36,076 nt of DNA. Source: Deltaproteobacteria bacterium. GTDB lineage: Bacteria; Myxococcota; Myxococcia; Myxococcales; SZAS-1. This document shows, in pieces, positions 7,638 through 15,721 of the stretch. The stretch lies in contig JAFEBB010000076.1 in the NCBI GenBank assembly GCA_018266075.1, forward strand, positions 1 through 36,076. The letters are read 5' to 3'. A program made the position numbers and the translations under genes. The notes beneath the pieces were generated by a model. It was not told the origin of the DNA, searched no databases, and was given only the letters and a program-made list of their open reading frames with translations. Each line of letters begins with the position of its first letter. Positions within the stretch are counted from its first letter, which is position 1.

Positions 7638-7647
7638 CCGCCGCAAA

Positions 7648-7736
7648 TGCCCAATTGGGCACCTCCGAACGAGCCACGAACCACGAGCGTGCGCCCGCTT
7701 GGGATTGGCGCACGTTCACGCGTCTTCTGCTATACG
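7648..7736 (+). promoter_or_regulatory. Palindromes and extended -10 promoter before the PEGA gene
   Basis: A perfect 14-bp palindrome TGCCCAATTGGGCA lies at 7648-7661. An inverted repeat GTGCGCC-N11-GGCGCAC follows at 7689-7713. An extended -10 element (TG at 7728-7729, then TATACG at 7731-7736) would start a transcript near 7743 with a leader of about 34 nt. The second inverted repeat would cover the -35 region, so it may be an operator. No good -35 hexamer is present. Confidence 0.4.
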
Positions 7737-7776
7737 CTGCGCCCGACCGACTCCCGACGGAACGGAGCGCAGAAAA

Positions 7777-9357
7777 ATGGTCCACGTCCTCGTCGTCTCG
7801 ATGCTGCTCGCGCAGGCCGGTACGCCCGCGCCCGCGCCCGCATCGACGACCTCCACCGGCGCCGACAACCTCTGGCTGGTGGCCCCGCTGTACCCCGGCC
7901 AGGAGATCCTCGTCGGCCGCACCGAGAAGGCCATCCACGACCTGTTGCCGCAAGGCTCGGTCGACCTGGTGGGCCTCGCCGCGCTGCAGACGCTGGCCCA
8001 GCAGCACAAGGGCGACCTCGGCTGCGCCCTCGGCGAGACGGTCTGCGCCAGCCCGGTGGACCAGTACCTGCGCGGCCTCGGCCTCGCCAAGCTGGTGCTC
8101 ATCAAGGGCGGCCAGGAAGAGCCCAACTACCGCTTCGACGTCACCAGCATCGACCTCACCACCGGCGACCAGCGCAACGCCTCCGGCCAGGGCCCGGTGC
8201 TGGAGAAGGCGCTCCTCGCCGCGCTGGTGAAGGTCGCGCCGCTCGCGTCGGTGCTGAAGGTCACGTCGACGCCGCCGGGCCTCGACCTGTACGTGGACAA
8301 CGAGAAGATCGGCAAGACGCCCTACGAGGGCCAGATCCTCCCCGGCGAGCGCAACATCAAGATCACCGGCCAAGGCTATCAGGACCTGGTGAAGACCATC
8401 ACCGTGCCCGCGCGCGGCAACGTGAGCCTCGACGAGAAGGTCTCGCTCCTGCCCAGCACGCTCATCATCAAGCCCCTGCAGAAAGCCGCCGCCATCTACA
8501 TCGACGGCAAGGCGGTGGGCGCGGGCGATGTCACCACGCCCGTCGAGCCGGGCACGCACACCATCACCGCCAAGCTCGAGGGCTACCAGGACTACGAGAA
8601 GCAGGTCACCGTACCGCCCAACGGCCAGACCACCGACGTGCCCGATCTCTCGCCCACCACCGAGAGCGGGATCATGAAGCGCACCATGTACATCGAGGTC
8701 GGCTTCGCGCAGGAGATGCTCCGCAAGCGCTCGGGCACGTACAAGGTGAACGCCAAGCCGATGAACACCGTGGACACCTCGCTCGGTCCCGACGGCGCCA
8801 TCACCAACCCGCCGGTGGGCGCGATGAACGGCGCCAACACCGGCCGCGGCTTCACCATCGACTGGGGCCAGCAGCGCGAGCACTTCGGCCTCTTGTTGCT
8901 GGGCGTCAGCTACCTGGCCAGCTCCAGCGACGCCACCCGCGCCTACCCGAACTCCAAGAACGGCGCCTTCAACGACCCCAACCTCTATGCCGTACCCGCG
9001 ACCTACGGCGACTCGTTCGACCTGCACTTCGTGCAGCCGCAGGTGAACTTCGTGGTGTGGCACATCATGGGCTACGTGCAGGCCGGCCTGGGGGTGCGCT
9101 CGCTGAAGATCAACACCCCGAGCTACCAGGACGACGTGCCCGAGCTGGGCGTCCACGGCGTCAAGCACACCGACGGCTATCTCGACGTGGCCCCGTACGG
9201 CGAAGTGAAGGTGGGCCTCCGCGGCTACCTCATCGAGGGCGCGTACATCTCGGCCGACTACCACTTGAAGTACGTGGAGGCGGTGAACGGCCCCAACGGC
9301 TTCGAGAGCCTCTCTCCGACTGACGGCTTCACGGCCGGCTTCGGCTACGCGTTCTAG
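7777..9357 (+). CDS. PEGA-domain outer-membrane protein with C-terminal barrel-like region
   Basis: I start the gene at ATG 7777, giving a 526-aa protein with a short signal peptide (MVHVLVVSMLLAQAG); the frame is open further upstream but lacks a ribosome site there. Residues 25-155 form an unrecognised alpha/beta domain. Two PEGA domains follow at about 160-225 (STPPGLDLYVDNEKIGKTPY) and 228-290 (AIYIDGKAVGAG, EGYQDYEKQV). These are beta-sandwich modules common in surface proteins. Residues from about 305 have alternating strands and the protein ends in GFGYAF, with a terminal Phe as in proteins handled by the BAM complex, so this part may be an outer-membrane barrel (inference). The TPR gene follows after 9 bp, making a two-gene operon. 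Confidence 0.85.
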   Translation: MVHVLVVSMLLAQAGTPAPAPASTTSTGADNLWLVAPLYPGQEILVGRTEKAIHDLLPQGSVDLVGLAALQTLAQQHKGDLGCALGETVCASPVDQYLRGLGLAKLVLIKGGQEEPNYRFDVTSIDLTTGDQRNASGQGPVLEKALLAALVKVAPLASVLKVTSTPPGLDLYVDNEKIGKTPYEGQILPGERNIKITGQGYQDLVKTITVPARGNVSLDEKVSLLPSTLIIKPLQKAAAIYIDGKAVGAGDVTTPVEPGTHTITAKLEGYQDYEKQVTVPPNGQTTDVPDLSPTTESGIMKRTMYIEVGFAQEMLRKRSGTYKVNAKPMNTVDTSLGPDGAITNPPVGAMNGANTGRGFTIDWGQQREHFGLLLLGVSYLASSSDATRAYPNSKNGAFNDPNLYAVPATYGDSFDLHFVQPQVNFVVWHIMGYVQAGLGVRSLKINTPSYQDDVPELGVHGVKHTDGYLDVAPYGEVKVGLRGYLIEGAYISADYHLKYVEAVNGPNGFESLSPTDGFTAGFGYAF

Positions 9358-9366
9358 GAGACGACC

Positions 9367-10341
9367 ATGCGCAACGTGATCGCCACCTTTGCCGTCCTCT
9401 TCGTCGCCGCCACCGCGCACGCCGCCGCCTCGCCGACCGCCATGGTCGGGCCGGGCGTGGGCAACGTGGACCTGCTCGTGACCCAGGGCCTCAAGGACTA
9501 CAACGCGGGCCACTACGAGCAGGCCCGCGACGAGTTCCTGAAGTCGCTCCGGGCCAAGCCGGACAACGTGCCCGCGTACCTCTCGCTGGCGCGCAGCTAT
9601 CTGCAGACCAAGCAGATCGCGCTCAGCTGCTGGACGTACCGCGTGTTCCTCAAGGCCGCGCCGCAGTCGCCCGACCGCGACAAGGCACAGGCCGAGAGCG
9701 AGAACTGCCAGAAGCAGATGGCGGGGCTGAAGCCGGTGCCGGCCGACCCGGGAATTGCGTTTGTGGACCAAAAGGCGGCGTTCCAGGAGGCGGCCGAGGG
9801 CGGCAAGCTGCTGGGCGCGGGCTCGGCGAGCGCGGTCCTGGAGCAGATGCTCAAGGACGGCTACGCGGCCCCCGACCTCGCGGACATGGCCGCCAAGCTG
9901 CGCACCGCGGCCGAGACCGCGGCCAACACCGGCTACCAGAAGGCCGTGAACCACGAGGACCTGGACCCGGTCTCGCTGCGCAACACCGCGGCGCTCTTCC
10001 AGCTCGCGCAGGACGTGGGCGCGACGGATGCGACCTACGCGCCGCGCGCGCGCTTCACCGAGGCGCTCGCCAATCTGCAGGAGCACAAGTACCCCGAGGC
10101 CGAGAAGGGGTTCGCGAGCGCGATGGGCGCGGGCAACGACAAGGACGCCAAGTTCTACGCCGCGGTGTCCGTGTACCGCTCGGGCGACCACAAGCGCGCG
10201 CTGCAGCAGCTGGAGAAGGAGCTGCCGGATGATCCGCGCACCAAGCTGCTCAAGGTGGACGCGGCCATCGCGCAGGATCCGCAGAAGGGCGCCCAGGAGC
10301 TGGAGAAGCTGCTCTTCGACGTGCGCTTCAAGTCGAGCTGA
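9367..10341 (+). CDS. Periplasmic TPR-repeat protein
   Basis: The 324-aa product has a signal peptide (about 1-21, ending AAATAHAAA-like) and TPR-type helical repeats. One clear unit is GLKDYNAGHYEQARDEFLKS (about 41-60), followed by DNVPAYLSLARSYLQTK, and another set appears near the C-terminus (KFYAAVSVYRSGDHKRALQQ). The middle (about 125-210) is Ala-rich helix. TPR proteins act as protein-docking scaffolds. The Shine-Dalgarno AGGAG overlaps the stop of the PEGA gene (TAGGAG), so translation is probably coupled and the two products may work together in the outer membrane. Its 3' end overlaps the convergent gene at 10328 by 14 bp. Confidence 0.85.
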   Translation: MRNVIATFAVLFVAATAHAAASPTAMVGPGVGNVDLLVTQGLKDYNAGHYEQARDEFLKSLRAKPDNVPAYLSLARSYLQTKQIALSCWTYRVFLKAAPQSPDRDKAQAESENCQKQMAGLKPVPADPGIAFVDQKAAFQEAAEGGKLLGAGSASAVLEQMLKDGYAAPDLADMAAKLRTAAETAANTGYQKAVNHEDLDPVSLRNTAALFQLAQDVGATDATYAPRARFTEALANLQEHKYPEAEKGFASAMGAGNDKDAKFYAAVSVYRSGDHKRALQQLEKELPDDPRTKLLKVDAAIAQDPQKGAQELEKLLFDVRFKSS

Positions 10342-10750
10342 CGCGGTAGTAGCGCTCGTAGAACGTCATCTGCTTCGCGGGCGAGTACCCGTCGAAGTTT
10401 CCCGCGCGCTCGCACTCCGCGATCCGCGCGAGCGCGCGCTGCGCCTCGCTCGAGCCATGACCTGCCAGGAAGCGCTTGGTCGCGTCGAGGCCGGCGCCTA
10501 AGAGGTACTCCATGTCGAACCCGCCGAAGGTGTCGAAGCTGGCCGTCTTGGCCTCCCAGATGCGGAGCACGTCGTCGAGCTGCCCCAGCCCGAAGAGCTG
10601 CACGCAGCAGAGCCGCATCAGCTCCGTGTCGCCGTCGCCTTGAGAGGCCCGCTCGGCCTGAACTTGCTGGTGGAGGATGGCCCGGATGTCGTCGGCATCC
10701 TCCGGAGTGATCTGGAGGCCGAACCGCGCGAGGTGCGCTTCGAGGCTCAC
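10328..10750 (-). CDS. Small soluble protein at end of signalling operon, unknown
   Basis: The 140-aa product is acidic, mostly helical and has no signal peptide or membrane segment. I do not recognise its family. It begins MSLEAHLARFGLQITPEDAD and contains several large hydrophobic/charged helices that could form a small adaptor. Its GTG start overlaps the stop of the kinase-like gene by four bases (GTGA, 10747-10750), indicating translational coupling and a functional link with that protein. Its 3' end overlaps the convergent TPR gene by 14 bp. A role as a regulator or partner of the upstream signalling proteins is inference from position only. Confidence 0.75.
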   Translation of the reverse strand: MSLEAHLARFGLQITPEDADDIRAILHQQVQAERASQGDGDTELMRLCCVQLFGLGQLDDVLRIWEAKTASFDTFGGFDMEYLLGAGLDATKRFLAGHGSSEAQRALARIAECERAGNFDGYSPAKQMTFYERYYRVSST

Positions 10751-11913
10751 CCGGGCTCCGCCTCAGACGCATCCGCGCAGGGCAGCCACACGTGCACCGT
10801 GGTGCCCTGCCCCACCGCACTCTCGAGCTGAAAGCTCCCACCCGCGCGGATGGCGCGCTCGCGCACCGGCGCCAGCCCGGGCCGCGGGCTCGGGTTCGTC
10901 GACGTGATCTTGGTCCGCTCCACGCGCCGCAGGTCCTCGGCGGAGAGCCCCGCGCCCGTGTCGCCGACGGTGATGCGTACGCCGTCGCGCTCGGCCCGCA
11001 GCGCGAGCGAGACCCGCCGCCGCGCGAGCTCGGGCGTCAGCGCCGCCGCCGCGTCGGCCAGGAGCTGCGCGAGCAGGCCGGAGAGCTCCGCGCTCGAGAC
11101 CGCGATCCGCGGCGAGGCCGCGCGCTCCACGTGCAGCTCGGCGCCGCGCTCGCCCAGCACCGCGCGTATCAAGGGCACCACGTAGTCCAGCGCTTCGGCC
11201 GGGTCCGCCGAGCCGCCCGCGGGCGGACGCGCCCGCGCCCGAAGCCCCTCGACCAAGGTCGTGAGCGCGGCCACGCTCTCCTGCGATTCGCGGGTGATGT
11301 CGGCGAGCTCCTGGGTGGCGTCACGCTGGGCGGCGTCGAGGGTCACCCCCGCGCGGCCCGCCTGGCCGGCGAGGTTGTGCACCGCGGGCACGTGCTGCTC
11401 CAGGCGTTCCAGATTCGTGGCCAGCGCCGAGAGCGGGCTGCACATGTCGTGCGCGTAGGACGCCGCGGCCTCGCCGAGCCCGTTCTCACGCCGCGCGTCG
11501 AGGAAGCCGAGCTGCAGCACCCGGCCGTGCCGCGCGCGCGCCGAGAGCGCCAGGCCCTCTTCGAGCGCCGCAGCCAGCTCGTCGGGGCGCCAGGGGGAAA
11601 CGATATATCTCGACACCGCGGCCCGGTTCAGCGCGTCGAGCACCAGCGGCGCATCGGCGGGACCGACCATGAGCCGCGCCGTCTCGGGCGCGCGCTCGCG
11701 CACGAGCGCCAGGAGCTCCGCGCCATCCTGGTCGGGAAGTCGCCCGGCGCTGATCACCACCGCCGGCGCGCGCGCAGAAACCGAGGCCAGCGCGCTGGCA
11801 CCGCGCTCGGCGGTCTGGACGGAGAACCGCGAGCCGAACGCGTCCGCAAAGGCGGCGCGCGCCTCGGGCGCACCGTCCACGTAGAGCACCTGGCGTGTGT
11901 CGTTGCCGCTCAA
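10747..11913 (-). CDS. Histidine-kinase-like protein with degenerate receiver domain
   Basis: The 388-aa product has an N-terminal receiver-like domain (about 8-120) and a C-terminal kinase region. The receiver is degenerate. The phospho-acceptor Asp is replaced by Ala (VVISAGRLP, A56), the acidic pair is reduced (LYVDGAP) and the conserved Lys is Ser (IVSPW, S106). The kinase part keeps a His in the H-box (YAHDMCSPLSAL, H155) and the Asp-containing G1 box (VGDTGAG, D318). However, the N-box has Asp for Asn (LLADAAAAL, D287) and the G2 box lacks GxGL (PRPGLAP). It may be a weak kinase, a pseudokinase or a scaffold (inference). The start is TTG 11913 with a GGCAGGG-like ribosome site. The gene lies 45 bp after the HTH-receiver gene and overlaps the next gene by 4 bp. 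Confidence 0.85.
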   Translation of the reverse strand: MSGNDTRQVLYVDGAPEARAAFADAFGSRFSVQTAERGASALASVSARAPAVVISAGRLPDQDGAELLALVRERAPETARLMVGPADAPLVLDALNRAAVSRYIVSPWRPDELAAALEEGLALSARARHGRVLQLGFLDARRENGLGEAAASYAHDMCSPLSALATNLERLEQHVPAVHNLAGQAGRAGVTLDAAQRDATQELADITRESQESVAALTTLVEGLRARARPPAGGSADPAEALDYVVPLIRAVLGERGAELHVERAASPRIAVSSAELSGLLAQLLADAAAALTPELARRRVSLALRAERDGVRITVGDTGAGLSAEDLRRVERTKITSTNPSPRPGLAPVRERAIRAGGSFQLESAVGQGTTVHVWLPCADASEAEPG

Positions 11914-11958
11914 GCCCTGCCGCCCCCCTGGCGTCGTCGGCCGACGCAGCGGCTCAGC

Positions 11959-12555
11959 CTAGCGCGCCCGCGCCGCGGACGCGTCCTGTCCGGAGATCGC
12001 TTCCACCAAGCGCGCCGCCGTCAGCGGCTTGGGGAGCAGCGCCTTGGCGCCAATCTCCAGCGCCTTCTTCTCCAGCTCCGGGCCCGGCTTTCCGGTGAAG
12101 AGGATGATGGAGATGTTGCGCGTGTCGGCGTTGGCCTTGAGGCGGCGCACCACCTCGAGCCCATCGAGCTCCGGCATGTGCACGTCGATGACCAGCACGT
12201 CGGGCTTCTCGGCGCCCACCTTCACCAGCGCCTCGATGCCACTGGCCACGGTGGTGAGCTCCACCTTGTCCTTGTGGCTCTTCATCGAGCGCGACATCGC
12301 CTGCAGGAAGCTGGTGTCGTCGTCGACGAGCAGAGCCTTCACCGCCCCGCCGCGCAGCGCGTCGGGGATGTACATGGAGTGCTCGCGCAAGAAGTTGAGC
12401 AGGTCGCTGGAGCGAATCCGGCGGTGCCCACCCGGCGTGCGGTAGGCAGGAAGGATTCCGTCATTCACCCACTTCACGACCGAGCTCGGATCCATCTGGA
12501 GGAGCGCGCCGACCTCGTGGGAGGTGAGGAGTTGATCCGGTTTAATGGGCGTCAC
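11959..12555 (-). CDS. DNA-binding response regulator: excisionase-type HTH plus receiver
   Basis: The 198-aa product joins an N-terminal MerR/excisionase-like helix-turn-helix (about 8-60: LLTSHEVGALLQMDPSSVV, WVNDGILPAYRTPGGHRR) to a C-terminal receiver domain (about 72-190). The order is the reverse of common response regulators. The receiver is intact: acidic pocket DDD (78-80), phospho-acceptor D124 in VIDVHMP, T154 and K176 in LLPKP. It should therefore be phosphorylated by a kinase and bind DNA. The start is GTG 12555 with GCGGGGAA upstream. It is the first gene of a three-gene operon with the degenerate kinase-like gene. The partner that phosphorylates it cannot be told from the sequence. 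Confidence 0.92.
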   Translation of the reverse strand: MTPIKPDQLLTSHEVGALLQMDPSSVVKWVNDGILPAYRTPGGHRRIRSSDLLNFLREHSMYIPDALRGGAVKALLVDDDTSFLQAMSRSMKSHKDKVELTTVASGIEALVKVGAEKPDVLVIDVHMPELDGLEVVRRLKANADTRNISIILFTGKPGPELEKKALEIGAKALLPKPLTAARLVEAISGQDASAARAR

Positions 12556-12694
12556 GTGGTTCCCCGCTTCATGTGTTTTTCTATTCGTTCACCGCTTGAG
12601 AACAGCTGCGCCACGCAAGGCGAGAGTCTACGTACATCTCGCCCCGAGTCCCACCCATGCGCGGCCTGCCACCCGTGAAGGGCATGGGGTCCGC

Positions 12695-13834
12695 CTAGCG
12701 GGGCTGCGTCTCGTCGAAGATCTCGTAACGAGCAGTCTGAGCCTTGGCGAGGCCCATTCGGAGGTCGCGCTCCCGCTCGGCGGGCAGGCCGCCAGCCGCC
12801 AGCAATTCGGAGAAGATCCTCACATAGGCGGCGTCGGGCTCAACCGAGACCGTGGCGTGGAGCCGGGCCACCGAGGGCGGCAGCGCGAGCCGATAGCGCA
12901 GGCGCACCGTCCCGCCTGGGGGCACGCGGGTGTCGCTGTCTTCCTGCCAACGTTCGCCGGCCCAGCGCACCGCGCGGCCGAGGACCTGCTGGCTCGGGGC
13001 GCCGACGGGGTGACCCTGGGCATCCTCGGGCTGAACCGAGAGCACCACGCGCGGGGTGACATAGCTGGGGAAGTCGTGCCCGACGGCGGCGTTGGTGAGG
13101 GCGATCTCACCTTCGCCGGGGGCGTCGCGGCGCCAGCGCACCTCCACGCTCGCCGCCACGAGGTCCGGGGCGTGGATGCCTTGGAAGAGGTGCCGACCGT
13201 CGGGCAGGTGACAGCTCACACACGTGGCTCCGGCTTGGGCCCAGGCGCTCGTGCGGAACTCGGCGACCAGGTTTTCCAGCGGCTTCCCGTTTACAGACGA
13301 GGCGGAGCCGAACTGGTGACATCCGGCGCAGCGCGCCACGTCATCCAGCTCGGCGACCTTCACGGGGTGCGGCGCGCGCGGCGCCTCGCGCGGACCGAGG
13401 ATCTGCCCGGCCTCGACGTGGCAGGCCGCACAAGACACGCCCAGCTCCTTGGCATGCGGGTCGAATCCGGGGTTCGCTTCCACGGCGGCGCCGGCGAGCG
13501 CGAGGCTCTTGGCCTCGATGTCGGTCTGGCCAGGCCCGGCATCGACGGCGAGCGGTGCGACCGTTCGCCACGGCTGCTGGTCCGGTGCGGGCGCGTGGCA
13601 GCTTAGGCACGCCAGGGAGCTGCCGAGGTGCGGTCCCGCCGTGGGCAGCTGGCCCCAGAGCCCGGGGCCCGAGGCGAGCCCGTGGCGGCTCTTGGCGAGC
13701 GGCGCGGCCTCGGCGGGGTGGCAACTGGCGCAGCGGACGCTGGCCGTGGGCGGCTCGGCGCGCGCCGGGAGCGACGCGAGGCCGAGGAGCAGGGCCGCCA
13801 GGGCAGGTGCGGATTTTGAACGGTGCGGGCGCAA
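12695..13834 (-). CDS. Five-haem c-type cytochrome
   Basis: The 379-aa product has a signal peptide (about 1-26) and five CxxCH haem-attachment motifs: CASCH (35-39), CLSCH (76-80), CAACH (135-139), CAGCH (169-173) and CVSCH (205-209). Additional His residues (for example H51, H127, H214) could be distal ligands. The last 150 residues carry no haem motif and look like a beta-sandwich domain. The fold style resembles cytochrome c554-type multihaem electron carriers of the periplasm. The start is TTG 13834, preceded by AGGA with proper spacing. It is divergent from a porin-like gene only 46 bp away, so the two may be co-regulated and could form an electron route across the envelope (inference). 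Confidence 0.92.
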   Translation of the reverse strand: MRPHRSKSAPALAALLLGLASLPARAEPPTASVRCASCHPAEAAPLAKSRHGLASGPGLWGQLPTAGPHLGSSLACLSCHAPAPDQQPWRTVAPLAVDAGPGQTDIEAKSLALAGAAVEANPGFDPHAKELGVSCAACHVEAGQILGPREAPRAPHPVKVAELDDVARCAGCHQFGSASSVNGKPLENLVAEFRTSAWAQAGATCVSCHLPDGRHLFQGIHAPDLVAASVEVRWRRDAPGEGEIALTNAAVGHDFPSYVTPRVVLSVQPEDAQGHPVGAPSQQVLGRAVRWAGERWQEDSDTRVPPGGTVRLRYRLALPPSVARLHATVSVEPDAAYVRIFSELLAAGGLPAERERDLRMGLAKAQTARYEIFDETQPR

Positions 13835-13880
13835 CGTTTCCTATATTCGCCCAGTTCACCGCCAATCCAACGGGGCCTCC
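13835..13880. promoter_or_regulatory. 46-bp divergent control region
   Basis: This short gap separates the cytochrome start from the porin-like start. It contains TATATT at 13842-13847, which could serve as a -10 for the plus-strand gene, but a -35 with good spacing is missing (TTGAAC at 13816-13821 is 20 bp away). Overlapping divergent promoters are likely given the size. Confidence 0.3.
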
Positions 13881-14930
13881 ATGCGTGGACTGGGACTTCT
13901 CGCCGCGCTGCTGCTCTTCGCCAGCCCGCTCTCCGCGCGCGCCGCGCCGGAGCACACCGAGCACGGCGAGCTCTACGACGCCGAGGCCCGCGTGGACTTC
14001 ACGGCCGCCTACGACCGCGTGCGCCCCGAGGATCCGTATGGTCCGCCGGTCTTCCAGAGCGCGCTCGCGCCGGCCATCACCGGCACCTACTACCTCTCGC
14101 CGCTGGTGGATGAGGAGATGGGCGCGCTGGCGCTGCTGAACTTCTACCAGCACCCCGGCGAGCTGCACGCCACCCTGGGCGACGTGACCCGCTTCGATCG
14201 CGTGAGCGGCGAGTGGCGCACCGACCAGCGCGAGCTCGACCTGGCCGCGGGCGGCGAGGTCTACCCCTGGCACGAGTCGGGCATCCTGGCGGAGATGGCG
14301 ACCACGTACTCGGGCGTCTCCGCCGACAGCCACAGCGCGCTGGGGCTCACCTACAGCGCCGGGCTGGTGCACTACTTCCGGCCCAACCTGCGCGCGGAAG
14401 TTTCGTACGTGGGCTCGGTGAGCCAGACCACGCGCGTCATCAACAACCACGCGCAGCCGGCCATCCAGGACCTCGACGGCGCCACCAACGCGGGCCAGCT
14501 CGCGGGGCAGACGGTGCTGCTCCAGGATCGGCTGGGGGTGCGCGCGCAGCTGCTCATCGGCCAGTTCAGCGAGGACCGCACCAACACCCAGGTCGGTGGC
14601 CAGGGCCTGCCGGGCGACTACACCAGCGGCCTGCTCTTCGACGCCCGCGGCACGGTGACCGGCTACTTCGGCCGCGAGTTCTCGGCGGCGCTCACCGGCG
14701 GCGTGCGCGGGCAGACGGGCGACACCAGGCCGGACGCGAACTCCGTCGGCCCTTCCACGCGCACCGTGCTCACGCCCTTCATCGCGCCTGAGGCGACGTA
14801 CTTCTTCCTCGACGCGCTGTACCTGAACGCGCGCTACGAGATCGACTTCGTGGACGTGAGCGCCTCGGGAACGCCGTCGTCGAGCGCGGTGGCGCAGCAG
14901 CTCACGCTCAGCCTGGCGTACCGCTTCTAG
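13881..14930 (+). CDS. Porin-like outer-membrane protein
   Basis: The 349-aa product has a signal peptide (MRGLGLLAALLLFASPLSARA) and then many alternating amphipathic strands with aromatic girdles (for example YFRPNLRAEVSYVGSV, GYFGREFSAALTGGV, DALYLNARYEIDFVDV). It ends LSLAYRF, a C-terminal Phe signature of outer-membrane barrels. I cannot assign a precise family. I start at ATG 13881; the frame is open far upstream, but that part lies antisense to the cytochrome gene. Its stop codon shares bases with the stop of the convergent permease gene (CTAG at 14927-14930). The neighbour across the 46-bp gap is a five-haem cytochrome. Confidence 0.8.
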   Translation: MRGLGLLAALLLFASPLSARAAPEHTEHGELYDAEARVDFTAAYDRVRPEDPYGPPVFQSALAPAITGTYYLSPLVDEEMGALALLNFYQHPGELHATLGDVTRFDRVSGEWRTDQRELDLAAGGEVYPWHESGILAEMATTYSGVSADSHSALGLTYSAGLVHYFRPNLRAEVSYVGSVSQTTRVINNHAQPAIQDLDGATNAGQLAGQTVLLQDRLGVRAQLLIGQFSEDRTNTQVGGQGLPGDYTSGLLFDARGTVTGYFGREFSAALTGGVRGQTGDTRPDANSVGPSTRTVLTPFIAPEATYFFLDALYLNARYEIDFVDVSASGTPSSSAVAQQLTLSLAYRF

Positions 14931-15721
14931 CCCCAGCGGGTGAGGATGCGCTCGCGGTCGAAGAGCCGCGCGGCCACCGCGAGCACGATCACATCGATCA
15001 CCGCGACCACGATCGCGACGATGGCGTACTGGTTCAAGCCGAGATCGCGCAGGCTCACCAGCTGCATCACCGCCAGGCCGACGGCGGGCATCACGCAGAG
15101 CCCGGCGATCTGCTGGGTGAGCCGCGGATCGCCGAGCCGCGCCGAGATGGCCACCGAGAGCGCGTTGCCCATCAGCGCCAGCAGCGGCGCGACGACCAGC
15201 ATGGCAAACGCCCAGGTGGCGTTGGGCACGATGGTGCGGTGCAGGAGCGGCCAGGCGATGGCGTTCATGCCTGCGGCGAACAGCAGGAAGAAGATCCAGG
15301 TGATCAGGGTGGCCGGCAGCACCGCGGCCAGGCTCTTGCCGAGCAGGATCTCCGCGGCCGTCGCGGGCGACGCGAGCAGCGGCTCGATGGTGCGCTTCTC
15401 CTTCTCGCCCGCCACCGCCTGACTGGCGATGAGCACCGGCAGGAACATGGGCGTCACCAGGTAGAGGCTCAGCCACTGCTTCGCCGTCGCTTCGATCAAG
15501 CTCGCGCCCGGGAGCACCCCGCGCTGGAACACCTGGTAGTAGCGCGCGACGGCCTCGACGTTCACATCGTTGGGGTTCAAGCGGTACGAGAGCGCCAGCG
15601 CGCAGGGCACCACGGTCATCACCGCGGGCAGCGCGCAGAGCGAGCCCAGCAGGCCGCGGTTGCTGGCCAGCTCGAGCAGCTCCTTGCGCAAGATCGCGCG
15701 TACGCGTGAAGAAGACGCCAC
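14927..15721 (-). CDS. ABC-2 type transporter permease
   Basis: The 264-aa product has six likely membrane segments and the ABC-2 permease signature EKEKRTIEPLLASPATAAEI (about 110-129) followed by LLGKSLAAVLPA. An N-terminal motif (ILRKELLELASNRG) precedes the first membrane helix, and a large external loop lies between the first two helices (about 47-85). It resembles NatB-like export permeases. Its GTG start overlaps the TAG of the ATPase gene by one base (TAGTG at 15719-15723), so translation is coupled and the two proteins form one exporter. The substrate is unknown. Confidence 0.9.
   Translation of the reverse strand: MASSSRVRAILRKELLELASNRGLLGSLCALPAVMTVVPCALALSYRLNPNDVNVEAVARYYQVFQRGVLPGASLIEATAKQWLSLYLVTPMFLPVLIASQAVAGEKEKRTIEPLLASPATAAEILLGKSLAAVLPATLITWIFFLLFAAGMNAIAWPLLHRTIVPNATWAFAMLVVAPLLALMGNALSVAISARLGDPRLTQQIAGLCVMPAVGLAVMQLVSLRDLGLNQYAIVAIVVAVIDVIVLAVAARLFDRERILTRWG

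Noticed and set aside
7585-10191. A long minus-strand frame (868 codons) opposite the PEGA and TPR genes
   Set aside because: Same cause: antisense to two good genes, low-complexity Arg/Val/Leu/His composition, no ribosome site.
11601-11612. A single GATATATC inside the kinase-like gene
   Set aside because: Only one copy is present and it lies within coding sequence, so there is no reason to link it to the double palindrome at 32048.
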